A DNA stretch of 6,538 bases from Acidobacteriaceae bacterium (GCA_003165855.1 PMXH01000191.1:1-6538); one strand, 5' to 3'; positions 1-5,683 are shown, counted from the first letter of the stretch. A program made the numbers and translations. The notes: generated by a model from the letters alone, not told the origin.

Positions 1-762
1 AAAGACCGCATCGGCTCTGAGATTCGCACCCACTATCCCGCCACCGTCGATGAAGGCATCGCCATCACCGCACAGGAAGCCTGGACCGCCCGCAACGCCC
101 AGCTTTTGCACTTGCCCACCTACATTTCGGAAGTCATCGAGCGCATCGCCTTCGCCGCCCGCGAAGATAAGAAAATCGACAAGCGCTCCGGCGTCAGCCA
201 GCGCTTGCCCATTTCCGCCATGGAAAATGTTATCTCCAACGCTGAGCGCCGCGCCCTCCGCAACGACGAAAAGCTCGTCGTCCCCCGCATTAGCGACGTC
301 TACGCCGCCCTCCCCGCCATCACCGGCAAACTCGAACTCGAATATGAAGGCGAGATGAAAGGTGCCGACCACGTCTCCCGGGAACTCATCCGCTCCGCCA
401 TCGCCAAAACTTACGATGAATACTTCACCGGCGCCAACGTGCAGCAGATCGTGCAGTGGTTCGATCTCGGCGGCGAAATTCAGTTGTCCGATTCCGTTTC
501 CGCTCTCGAGGCCCTCGAAAACTTGCGAGACATTCAAGGCCTCGTCGACAAGCTCGGCCCGCTCGGCGTCTCCCAGAAAGAAAGCCCCGAGCAGCAAGTC
601 TCCGCCGCCGAATTCATCCTCGAGGGCCTGCACGCCCACAAGCGCATCGGCCGCAATGAAGAACGAGTCTTCAAAGCCGGAGAAAAAAAGCCCGAACCTC
701 AGCGCGAGAAGGGTTTCGAGAAGGAAGAACCACCGTACCGGCAGCGAAGACAGTTTAACTAA
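1..762 (+). CDS. Mg-chelatase/MoxR-type AAA+ ATPase, C-terminal part (5' end outside window)
   Basis: Frame 1 is open from the first base to a TAA at 760-762, giving 253 visible residues; the start and the Walker A/B half are upstream of the window. The first residues read KDRIGSEIRTHYP, which corresponds to the segment after Walker B/sensor 1 in ChlI/BchI-like AAA+ proteins. A helical lid domain follows, with a conserved ISAMENVISNAERRAL stretch, and near the end the motif AEFILEGLHAHKRI seen in the ChlI-like proteins that pair with VWA proteins. The last ~25 residues are a charged Lys/Glu/Arg tail of low complexity. Family members are usually about 450-500 aa, so roughly half is here. Known role: ATP-driven remodelling together with a VWA partner, as in Mg-chelatase I/D subunits or MoxR/VWA chaperones. 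No porphyrin genes are visible, so I infer a chaperone or metal-insertion role rather than chlorophyll synthesis. The next gene, 79 nt downstream, supplies the VWA partner. An annotation as a sigma-54-interacting regulator is also common for this family and is probably misleading. Confidence 0.85.
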   Translation, partial: KDRIGSEIRTHYPATVDEGIAITAQEAWTARNAQLLHLPTYISEVIERIAFAAREDKKIDKRSGVSQRLPISAMENVISNAERRALRNDEKLVVPRISDVYAALPAITGKLELEYEGEMKGADHVSRELIRSAIAKTYDEYFTGANVQQIVQWFDLGGEIQLSDSVSALEALENLRDIQGLVDKLGPLGVSQKESPEQQVSAAEFILEGLHAHKRIGRNEERVFKAGEKKPEPQREKGFEKEEPPYRQRRQFN

Positions 763-766
763 CCCG

Positions 767-837
767 CCGTTAGTCGCTGGTCATTGGTCGTTAGCCAAGT
801 CAAGGGCAAACGACCAACGACGAACGACCAACGACGG
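767..837. repeat. Imperfect inverted repeat (GGTCGTT-rich hairpin) between the ATPase and VWA genes
   Basis: The left arm (about 767-792) ends in CATTGGTCGTT. The right arm (about 809-837) begins AACGACCAACGACG and contains AACGACCAACGAC twice in tandem. The inner 13 nt of the two arms (left 780-792, right 809-821) are complementary at 12 of 13 positions, and pairing continues outward with mismatches and a small bulge. The loop is about 16 nt (793-808). There is no T-run, so it is not a classical terminator. Its right arm reaches to within 5 nt of the next gene's ATG. It could attenuate or protect the transcript. Similar GGTCGTT tandem repeats are, from memory, scattered between genes in acidobacterial genomes. 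Confidence 0.75.
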
Positions 838-841
838 TTTT

Positions 842-2080
842 ATGAAACGCATCCGCTACTCCAAATACGTCCCCGACCCCGCCGGCGAAATGAGCATGGA
901 GGACCTGCTCGGCGCGCTCTCCGACTACCTGCTGCAAAGCGGTTTCCAGAGCGACATGTGGTACGAGATGCCAGAGGGCGAACAAACCCTCGACGATCTT
1001 CGCCGCGCCATCGAGCAAGCTCTCATGGAAGGCGATCAATTCGACGAAGACATGCGCGAACGCCTGCAGCAAATGGCGGCCGACGGCCAACTCGACGAAC
1101 TCATCGAAAAACTGATCGAGCGCATGCAGCAGGAAGACTACATCTCCATCGACCAGCCGCCAGACCCATCGCGTCCCTCCGGCGTCGGCGGCCAGGTCGG
1201 AGAGAATCAGCAGCAGGCCAAATTTGAAATCACCGACAAGAGCCTCGACTTCCTCGGTTTCAAATCTCTGCGCAACCTGCTCGGCTCGCTCGGCAAGTCC
1301 AGCTTCGGACGCCACGACACCCGCGACCTCTCGACCGGCATCGAAGCCAGCGGCGCTTCCCGCACCTACGAATTCGGCGACACGCTCAACCTCGACATCA
1401 CCGCCACGCTATCCAGCGCTATCCAGCGCGAAGGCCTCTCCCTGCCGCTCAACATCGAATATTCCGACCTGCAAGTCCACCAGTGCGAGTACCAATCTTC
1501 CTGCGCCACGGTCCTCATGCTCGATTGCTCGCACTCCATGATTCTCTACGGCGAAGACCGCTTCACTCCCGCAAAAAAAGTTGCCATGGCACTGTCCCAC
1601 CTTATCCGCACGCAATATCCCGGCGACTCCCTCTCGCTCGTCCTCTTCCACGACTCCGCCGAAGAGGTCCCACTCTCGCAACTCGCCCGCGTCAAGGTCG
1701 GCCCCTACTACACCAACACCCGCGAAGGCCTGCGCCTCGCCCAGCGCATCCTCCAGCGCCAACGCAAAGACATGAAGCAGATCGTCATGATCACCGACGG
1801 CAAACCCTCCGCCCTCACCCTCGAAGACGGACGCATCTACAAAAACGCCTTCGGCCTCGATCCCCTCGTCGTCAGCCAAACCCTGGAAGAAGTCTCAAAG
1901 TGCAAGCGCGCCGGCGTCCTCATCAATACCTTCATGCTCGCCTCCGACTACGGCCTCGTCCAGTTCGTCCAGAAAGTCACCGAAATGTGCCGCGGCAAAG
2001 CCTACTTCACCACCCCCTACACCCTCGGCCAATACCTGCTGATGGATTACATGTCGAGAAAAACAAAAACAATTCACTGA
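842..2080 (+). CDS. VWA-domain protein, partner of the upstream AAA+ ATPase (BchD/ChlD-like)
   Basis: 412 aa. I chose the ATG at 842 because the protein-like sequence begins [18 protein letters not shown], a typical N-terminus for this family, although the frame stays open far upstream. No clear Shine-Dalgarno precedes it; the right arm of a hairpin lies there instead. Residues 1-120 are acidic and helical ([33 protein letters not shown]), and residues ~120-150 form a Pro/Gly/Gln linker. The C-terminal half from about residue 220 is a von Willebrand A domain with all MIDAS elements: DCSHS at 228-232, the threonine in TNT at 291-293, and Asp319 in ITDGKPS. These residues bind Mg2+ and a protein ligand. 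No signal peptide or membrane helix is visible, so it should be cytoplasmic. Known role of the family: the VWA subunit presents a substrate protein to the ATPase ring. The pair order ATPase then VWA matches many bacterial MoxR/VWA and BchI/BchD-like operons. The substrate is unknown. Confidence 0.88.
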   Translation: MKRIRYSKYVPDPAGEMSMEDLLGALSDYLLQSGFQSDMWYEMPEGEQTLDDLRRAIEQALMEGDQFDEDMRERLQQMAADGQLDELIEKLIERMQQEDYISIDQPPDPSRPSGVGGQVGENQQQAKFEITDKSLDFLGFKSLRNLLGSLGKSSFGRHDTRDLSTGIEASGASRTYEFGDTLNLDITATLSSAIQREGLSLPLNIEYSDLQVHQCEYQSSCATVLMLDCSHSMILYGEDRFTPAKKVAMALSHLIRTQYPGDSLSLVLFHDSAEEVPLSQLARVKVGPYYTNTREGLRLAQRILQRQRKDMKQIVMITDGKPSALTLEDGRIYKNAFGLDPLVVSQTLEEVSKCKRAGVLINTFMLASDYGLVQFVQKVTEMCRGKAYFTTPYTLGQYLLMDYMSRKTKTIH

Positions 2081-2120
2081 TCGCCCACTTCCTAGTCACT
2101 TCTTGCACTAAACCTGTGCT

Positions 2121-2157
2121 CCTCTGTGTCCTCTGTGTTAAAGATCGTGTTAAAGAT
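2121..2157. repeat. Short tandem repeats CCTCTGTGT x2 and GTGTTAAAGAT x2
   Basis: The 9-mer CCTCTGTGT occurs twice back to back (2121-2129, 2130-2138). It runs into the 11-mer GTGTTAAAGAT, which also occurs twice (2135-2145, 2147-2157), separated by one base. A T-run follows (2157-2161). The stretch sits in the 118-nt gap between the VWA gene and the rhomboid gene. The CTCTGTGTCCTCTGTG word is, from memory, a recurrent intergenic sequence in acidobacterial and some other genomes. It holds no strong stem-loop, and I assign no function. The rest of the gap (2081-2198) shows no gene. Confidence 0.7.
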
Positions 2158-2198
2158 TTTTCTCACGCCCCAAACTGCTGATACTCTTTTAACAACCC

Positions 2199-3674
2199 AT
2201 GGCAAACTGCATTCGATGTGGCCGTCAGCTTCCCGGCTTCACCTTCGGCAAGAAGATCTGTCAGTGGTGCGTTCGCCACGAAGCCTACCAGCGCGGCGAA
2301 CTCGCCGAAGACGCACCTCAGCCCGTCATGGCCGCCCCCTGGGTCCGCCACGAAACCAGCGTCGGCCTCACCCAGATCATCCTCGGCATCAACGTCGCCG
2401 TTTTTCTCGGCATGGTGATCTTCTCCGGCAATCCCGCGGCCTTCGCCAATCCCATGCAGGAGTTTTCGCCCCGAGAGACCGTTCTATGGGGCGCCAACTT
2501 CGGCCCTTACACGCTGTCAGGCGAATGGTGGCGCCTGCTGACTTGTGTCTTCGTTCACGGCTACCTTCTACACATCGCTTTCAACATGTGGTGCCTGTGG
2601 AATCTCGGTGAGCTATCGGAGTCGCTCTACGGTCGGTGGACCTACGCCGCCGTCTACCTCATTTCAGGCCTGGGAGCCAGCCTTGCCAGCATTGCCTGGC
2701 GGCCTGGCGGATCGAGTGTCGGCGCCTCCGGAGCCATCTTCGGCCTTGCCGGTGCTCTCATCGCAGCTTTCAAGCTCGGCGAGTTCTCCGTGCCCCGCGC
2801 CGCACTCAGCGGCACGCTGCGTAGTCTCATGGTGTTTGTCGTCTTTAATCTCATCCTTGGAGCCAGGCCCGGCAGCGCCACCGACAACGCCGCCCACATC
2901 GGCGGCCTCATCACCGGATTGATCCTCGGCGCGCTCATCGCTCTCATCGCTCCCCAGCAAGACCACGCCCCGCGCCGCGTCGTCCTCTTTCTCGTCGTGA
3001 CTCTCGCCCTCACCGCCGGCGCGATGGAACTGGCCCACTACCACGGCTTCCCGCTCCGCCTCGGACGAGCCAACTTCGGACAAGCGGACAATCTCCCCGC
3101 ACACGATCCCGCTCAGGCAATCGCCCATCTCCAGAAAATCGTTCAGCAGCGTCCCGACTTTGTCCCCGCCCATCTTGCCTTGGCGCAAGCCTATTTCAAC
3201 CAGGCTGAGTTCGCTCCCGCGGAAACCGAACTCAAGCGCGTCCTCCAGCTCCAACCTCAACACGTCGACGCCCGCACTCTATTAGGGATGGTCTACCTGA
3301 ACCAGAATCGTCCGCAGGACGCGAAAGACACCTTCAACCAGTTACTAACTCAAGACGCCAACAATCCCGACGCCCACTTCGGCCTCGGCCTCGCGCTCGC
3401 CGCCGAACAGAACCATCAAGCCGCCATCGAAGAATACAAAACGGCCACCCGCCTCAATCCCCAATCCCCCGGCGTCAGCTACAACCTCGGCGTCTCCTAC
3501 GCGAAACTAAAGATGTACGACGACGCCATCGCCGCCTTCCTGAAAGAGCAGCAACTCAGCGGCGACGATCCCGACATCGAAACCGCCCTCGCCGCCGCCT
3601 ACCAAGCTAAAGGCCTGACCCAGCAATCCGAAGAAGCGAAGCGCAAGGCCGATCAACTCAAGCAAAACGAATAA
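2199..3674 (+). CDS. Rhomboid-family intramembrane serine protease with N-terminal zinc ribbon and C-terminal TPR repeats
   Basis: 491 aa. The ATG at 2199 is chosen because the zinc ribbon starts at once: C4-x2-C7 ... C21-x2-C24. No good ribosome binding site precedes it. The rhomboid core spans about residues 55-252. The WWRLLTCVFVH...HIAFN segment carries the oxyanion-hole residues H125 and N129. GASGAIFG gives the nucleophile S177, and AAHIGG gives the catalytic H233. Hydrophobic segments lie near 55-76, 112-136, 148-167, 174-192, 206-222, 231-252 and 259-277. If the first six follow the usual rhomboid fold with the N-terminus inside, the seventh helix puts residues 280-491 in the periplasm. 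That tail contains about five TPR-like helical pairs (from DPAQAIAHLQKIV to the final Lys-rich end). Known chemistry: cleavage of transmembrane substrates within the membrane. The TPRs probably recruit substrate or partner proteins (inference). Catalytic residues are intact, so it should be active. It may be co-transcribed with the preceding genes, but the 118-nt gap leaves this open. Confidence 0.9.
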   Translation: MANCIRCGRQLPGFTFGKKICQWCVRHEAYQRGELAEDAPQPVMAAPWVRHETSVGLTQIILGINVAVFLGMVIFSGNPAAFANPMQEFSPRETVLWGANFGPYTLSGEWWRLLTCVFVHGYLLHIAFNMWCLWNLGELSESLYGRWTYAAVYLISGLGASLASIAWRPGGSSVGASGAIFGLAGALIAAFKLGEFSVPRAALSGTLRSLMVFVVFNLILGARPGSATDNAAHIGGLITGLILGALIALIAPQQDHAPRRVVLFLVVTLALTAGAMELAHYHGFPLRLGRANFGQADNLPAHDPAQAIAHLQKIVQQRPDFVPAHLALAQAYFNQAEFAPAETELKRVLQLQPQHVDARTLLGMVYLNQNRPQDAKDTFNQLLTQDANNPDAHFGLGLALAAEQNHQAAIEEYKTATRLNPQSPGVSYNLGVSYAKLKMYDDAIAAFLKEQQLSGDDPDIETALAAAYQAKGLTQQSEEAKRKADQLKQNE

Positions 3675-3777
3675 CTCAACCTCTGGGCTGTCATGCTGAG
3701 CGAAGTAGGATCGTCCAAAGGACGATCCTGCGCAGTCGAAGCATCCCTATAGGTTCTTGCCCGTGTAAAGCGGAAAC
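3675..3777. other. Intergenic stretch holding a REP-like palindrome
   Basis: No gene is supported between the rhomboid stop and the first island repeat. Most of the stretch is the REP-like element described separately; the remaining ~30 nt (3749-3777) have no recognisable feature. Confidence 0.6.
3689..3748. repeat. REP-like palindromic element, copy 1
   Basis: The element begins TGTCATGCTGAGCGAAG and ends GTCGAAGCATCCCTA. An outer stem ATGCT (3693-3697)/AGCAT (3740-3744) encloses a perfect 10-bp inner stem AGGATCGTCC (3707-3716)/GGACGATCCT (3720-3729) with a 3-nt loop. There is no trailing T-run, so it is not a standard terminator, although it could stop or stabilise the rhomboid transcript. 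TGTCATCCTGAGCGAAG-type elements are, from memory, very common between genes in acidobacteria and related metagenomic genomes. A second, diverged copy lies at 5475-5514. Confidence 0.78.
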
Positions 3778-3807
3778 TCGGTAGTGGCTCAGTTTGAATT
3801 TCCACAG
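3778..3807 (+). repeat. Island end repeat A (IS21-terminus-like)
   Basis: A 30-nt copy reading TCGGTAGTGGCTCAGTTTG then AATTTCCACAG. By direct comparison it matches the inverted copy at 4191-4220 in 27 of 30 positions and the inverted copy at 5416-5445 in 28 of 30. It is the only right-pointing copy, so it forms the left end of both possible segments. The wording GTGGCTCAGTTT resembles the repeated ends of IS21-family elements as I remember them; this attribution is tentative. Confidence 0.75.
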
Positions 3808-3813
3808 ATGATG

Positions 3814-4029
3814 CTATATGTGCGCTAGCATTGCGTAACCCGCTACGGCTGCCAGTAACCAAATGAAGATTCCTATACAGCGCATGAATATTGAATACCA
3901 AGGCTTCAGAAAGAAGTTGTAACCGTATGTGTTGTGCGCTCGCCCGACAATTGTGCTTGTGTTAAAGATCAAGAGCCAGCCGCCATAGCCCAAGAACAGG
4001 CTCTCTGCGACAAACAAAATGAGTATCAT
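3814..4029 (-). CDS. Small two-helix membrane protein, unknown function
   Basis: 71 aa, starting at the ATG on the minus strand at 4029 and ending in TAG (3814-3816). An AGAAGG ribosome binding site lies 7 nt before the start (4037-4042), which supports this start and expression. Two hydrophobic segments are clear: residues ~2-22 (ILILFVAESLFLGYGGWLL) and ~46-69 (SIFMRCIGIFIWLLAAVAG). They are joined by a polar, Tyr/Asn-containing loop with Gly-Arg and Lys-Pro-Trp. The protein should be inserted in the inner membrane, possibly as a hairpin. I do not recognise the family. The gene almost fills the 443-bp segment bounded by inverted repeats at 3778-3807 and 4191-4220, and its stop is only 6 nt from the left repeat, so it looks like passenger cargo. 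It could also be a remnant of a longer membrane protein. Codon use is less GC-biased than in the left-hand genes. Confidence 0.55.
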   Translation of the reverse strand: MILILFVAESLFLGYGGWLLIFNTSTIVGRAHNTYGYNFFLKPWYSIFMRCIGIFIWLLAAVAGYAMLAHI

Positions 4030-4036
4030 ACGGATG

Positions 4037-4042
4037 CCTTCT
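4037..4042 (-). promoter_or_regulatory. Ribosome binding site of the small membrane protein
   Basis: On the minus strand AGAAGG stands 7 nt upstream of the ATG at 4029. It fixes the start of the 71-aa frame and is one of only two good Shine-Dalgarno sequences seen in the window. Confidence 0.6.
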
Positions 4043-4190
4043 ACGCGAGATACATCATAAGCAAGAACAAGAACCCCGCCTGCCAGCGGATTGCATTGTC
4101 TGCGGACATATTACTACTCGCCTAAAGCCTTGAGTACCAGATTATTTTCGATGGTAGAAGGGACGAAGGTGAAACTTCACCCTGAAACTC

Positions 4191-4220
4191 CTGTGCAAAA
4201 CCAAACTGAGCCACTACCGA
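4191..4220 (-). repeat. Island end repeat B (inverted)
   Basis: Read on the minus strand it gives TCGGTAGTGGCTCAGTTTG followed by GTTTTGCACAG. Its first 19 nt are identical to the left-end copy at 3778-3796. Just beyond it on the plus-strand left side is GAAACTCCTGTGC (4184-4196), which recurs at 5445-5457 beside the copy at 5416-5445. This suggests that the ancestral ends carried tandem units of about 35 nt. Confidence 0.75.
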
Positions 4221-4389
4221 CGTTTGCGAGGACTTGACGCAGAGAGTCGTCGCAAACGAGAACTATATGTATCCTGCCGACCTTGAGCGTTACAACCGGG
4301 AGCTGAAGAACCTAAAAGCGCGCGGAGACCTAACAAACGTTCGGACAGCGCTCGCAACCCTTCGGAGAAAGTTGGGTTCTTCTGATTAG
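4210..4389 (+). pseudogene. Beheaded coding fragment (about 55 C-terminal residues) of an unknown protein
   Basis: Frame 1 is open from 4210 (after a TGA at 4207-4209 inside repeat B) to TAG at 4387-4389. From the repeat edge at ~4220 it reads as convincing protein: VCEDLTQRVVANENY, then MYPADLERYNRELKNLKARG and a basic helical end TALATLRRKLGSSD. An internal ATG at 4267 would allow a 40-aa product, but no good ribosome binding site precedes it. The sequence is charged and helix-forming, as in a small DNA-binding or coiled-coil tail; I do not recognise it. Because protein-like sequence begins exactly where the repeat ends, I infer that the 5' part was lost or replaced when the element inserted or rearranged. 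It is convergent with the DUF3800 gene, with 6 nt between the two stops. A short intact gene starting at 4267 remains possible. Confidence 0.4.
4221..4258. repeat. Inverted repeat adjoining repeat B
   Basis: CGTTTGCGA (4221-4229) is perfectly complementary to TCGCAAACG (4250-4258). After one G/G mismatch, GACT (4231-4234) pairs with AGTC (4245-4248), leaving a 10-nt loop. It lies directly against the edge of the 30-nt repeat and inside the beheaded coding frame. It could be a structural recognition site or chance pairing within coding sequence. Confidence 0.55.
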
Positions 4390-4395
4390 CAGTCG

Positions 4396-5166
4396 TCATG
4401 CAGATTTAGGCACCTTTTTCGTCAGTGAATTTTCGAGTTTCTTAAGGTCGGCTTCGTTCTTGAAAGCCACTTTCCATTGAAGCAGGCTCGTACCGCGTGA
4501 ATCGGTCAGGTAGCGGAAGAAATCCCGATACTCGTAGGATTCTCCATACCACTGTAGTTTTGCCTGTTCGCGGCACAAGAACGACAACATATCTGCCGCT
4601 TGAAGTGCGGGGAAATTCGTGTCGTCTGCGAATGAGATCGCCGCCAACCGTCTCTCAGCCTTGGGGTCAAGTTCCTTGACTCGCCTGTAGAGGCGGTAGC
4701 AGTTCTACGCCGTTTCTTCGTCTTCATCGCACATCATCGTAATACTTTCTCCCGAGCGTGCGAACTCAGCTAGGAGAAGCACATTCCGAAGAAATTGAAC
4801 ATAGAAGGGATTGTCAGAACCGCCTAGCAATTCTTTTGATTCCTGTGCAAACGAGGTATAACCCGTAACCTCAAATACGCACGCAATCCCAATCCCCAAG
4901 TAATCATTCACGCAATCGGCAAAGGGTTTTAGATCGTTAATCCTGTCGCTGAGGCTCTGCGGCCCGATATTTTCTCCGAGCGCCTTGCCGTACCTTCGAG
5001 CCTTCACCCAATGCAGGGCATTCATCCCGCATCGTCGCAGTTGGTTGTTCCACTGCTTGCCGAAGTCTGCCAATTGGGATTCTGAAGCACCAAAACCGCA
5101 GAATGCCACCATCGCCTGATCGTGGAACTTACCGCTCTCATCGAAAAATGAATGAAGGATTCCCAT
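4396..5166 (-). pseudogene. DUF3800-family protein gene interrupted by a single in-frame TAG
   Basis: The start is the ATG at 5166 (MGILHSFFDESGKF), preceded by GGAGAGG at the right distance; an upstream in-frame ATG at 5232 has no such support. The frame runs 256 codons to TGA at 4396-4398 but meets TAG at codon 154 (4705-4707). Both sides are in the same frame and both carry family hallmarks: FFDESG near the N-terminus, CDEDEETA just before the stop, and NCYRLYRRVKELDP directly after it. FADDTNFPALQAADMLSFLCR further on is the conserved C-terminal ADDxxxPxLQAAD-type block. Known: DUF3800 proteins have acidic residues in an RNase H-like arrangement and occur in phage, mobile and defence settings; no biochemical role is firmly known. 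If TAG stops translation, a 153-aa product lacking the C-terminal acidic block is made, probably inactive. Alternatives are amber readthrough, a recent nonsense mutation or a sequencing error. It sits inside the repeat-bounded AT-rich island. Confidence 0.75.
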
Positions 5167-5169
5167 GAA

Positions 5170-5176
5170 CCTCTCC
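5170..5176 (-). promoter_or_regulatory. Ribosome binding site of the DUF3800 gene
   Basis: GGAGAGG on the minus strand, with the GGAG core 6 nt before the ATG at 5166. It decides between this start and the longer frame from 5232. Confidence 0.65.
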
Positions 5177-5232
5177 GGCGTTAAGGAATGGTCCATGTAA
5201 TCATAAAAGTCAGATGCTACGGTGGCAAGCAT

Positions 5233-5415
5233 ACTTCTTATGTAGCAGCCCCAAGCAATAAAATGGGTAAGCCAAGTCTATTAATGCCAAATATCTTGGG
5301 GTTTCCTCTCTAAAACCCTTTATTAGCATAGACATGGTGCTCGAGGGAATGGTGGCCTTTTCATTGCCGGAAGTAGAAGGACTCGAGCGCGACCAGGCCC
5401 GAACGGATTACTAGC
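5233..5415. other. Gene-free AT-rich stretch upstream of the DUF3800 gene
   Basis: No supported gene. It probably contains the minus-strand promoter of the DUF3800 gene, because it includes A/T-rich words such as TTGGCA and TATTGC-like boxes on that strand, but none has a convincing -35/-10 spacing that I would defend. Confidence 0.35.
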
Positions 5416-5445
5416 CTGTGGAAATTCAAACTGAACCACTACCGG
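5416..5445 (-). repeat. Island end repeat C (inverted)
   Basis: Read on the minus strand it gives CCGGTAGTGGTTCAGTTTG then AATTTCCACAG, which differs from the left-end copy at 3778-3807 at only 2 of 30 positions. It closes the 1668-bp segment. On its plus-strand right it overlaps by one base GAAACTCCTGTGC (5445-5457), the same 13-mer found beside the middle copy. Confidence 0.75.
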
Positions 5446-5474
5446 AAACTCCTGTGCGCATTGGCCCGTTTGAT

Positions 5475-5514
5475 TGTCATCCTGAGCAAGCGCTTTTTGC
5501 GCAGCGAAGGATCT
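5475..5514. repeat. REP-like palindromic element, copy 2
   Basis: It begins TGTCATCCTGAGCAAGCGC, has a TTTTT loop, and closes with GCGCAGCGAAGGATCT. The outer stem ATCCT (5479-5483)/AGGAT (5508-5512) and an inner GCGC/GCGC stem (5490-5493 with 5499-5502) are visible. Compared with the copy at 3689-3748, the outer stem carries a compensated change (C-G here, G-C there), which argues that the fold matters. Confidence 0.75.
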
Positions 5515-5516
5515 GG

Positions 5517-5585
5517 GCGAGCCGCGCGACTCCATGGAGCCTGCCCTGAAAGAGCGCAAGCGACCGAAGGGCGCGTCTGGCTCGC
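5517..5585. repeat. Interrupted inverted repeat next to REP copy 2
   Basis: GCGAGCC (5517-5523) pairs with GGCTCGC (5579-5585) around a GC-rich interior with GCGCG words near both arms. It directly continues the REP-like element and may be part of a longer repeat family. An apparent short plus-strand frame through it is not credible as a gene. Confidence 0.4.
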
Positions 5586-5592
5586 TTCCCTA

Positions 5593-5606
5593 TCAAACTG
5601 AGCCAC
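5593..5606 (-). repeat. Core of a fourth island-type repeat (D)
   Basis: On the minus strand it reads GTGGCTCAGTTTGA, the 14-nt core of the island end repeats, here in the same orientation as the copies at 4191 and 5416. Flanking bases diverge, so it is a partial copy. A spaced second copy outside the end is what multiple-end IS21-type termini would leave. Confidence 0.55.
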
Positions 5607-5683
5607 CACGCTCCCGTCCGCTGCCTTTGACCTTGATCCCTGACTTTGACATTGTCCACGGCTGCCCGAACGCAATCATTCCA

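Larger units (their letters stand above)
3778..5445. mobile_element. Transposase-less island bounded by ~30-nt inverted repeats (degenerate or non-autonomous element)
   Basis: The 1668-bp segment is bounded by inverted copies of one 30-nt motif (28 of 30 identical), with a third copy inside at 4191-4220 that also closes a 443-bp subsegment with the left end. It is visibly more AT-rich than the flanking chromosomal genes. Contents: a small membrane protein gene, a beheaded coding fragment and an interrupted DUF3800 gene. No transposase, integrase or IstA/IstB-like sequence is seen, and I found no clear target-site duplication. It may be a decayed IS21-family composite, a MITE-like element that picked up cargo, or repeated IS deletion scars. 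The exact mechanism is not determined by this window. Confidence 0.5.

Noticed and set aside
362..841. Upstream extension of the VWA frame
   Set aside because: It overlaps the ATPase gene in another frame and gives Ser/Pro/Arg-rich shadow sequence; family-like sequence starts at the ATG at 842.
800..1879. Long antisense frames opposite the VWA gene
   Set aside because: Long open antisense frames are expected in GC-rich coding sequence; the plus strand has a complete VWA domain with a MIDAS.
3707..3729. Perfect 10-bp hairpin as a rho-independent terminator
   Set aside because: No T-run follows on either strand; it is better explained as the inner stem of a REP-like element.
3653..3901. Minus-strand 82-aa frame across the rhomboid stop and the REP-like element
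   Set aside because: It covers palindromic repeat and the end of the small membrane gene in another frame; low-quality composition.
4168..4181. Small palindrome GGTGAAACTTCACC as an operator
   Set aside because: Only a 5-bp stem with a 4-nt loop; no regulator nearby and no second copy, so chance is a sufficient explanation.
4214..4399. Minus-strand 61-aa frame whose ATG overlaps the DUF3800 stop as ATGA
   Set aside because: The overlap hints at translational coupling, but the product is Arg/Ser/Leu-rich like an antisense shadow, whereas the opposite strand reads as much better protein.
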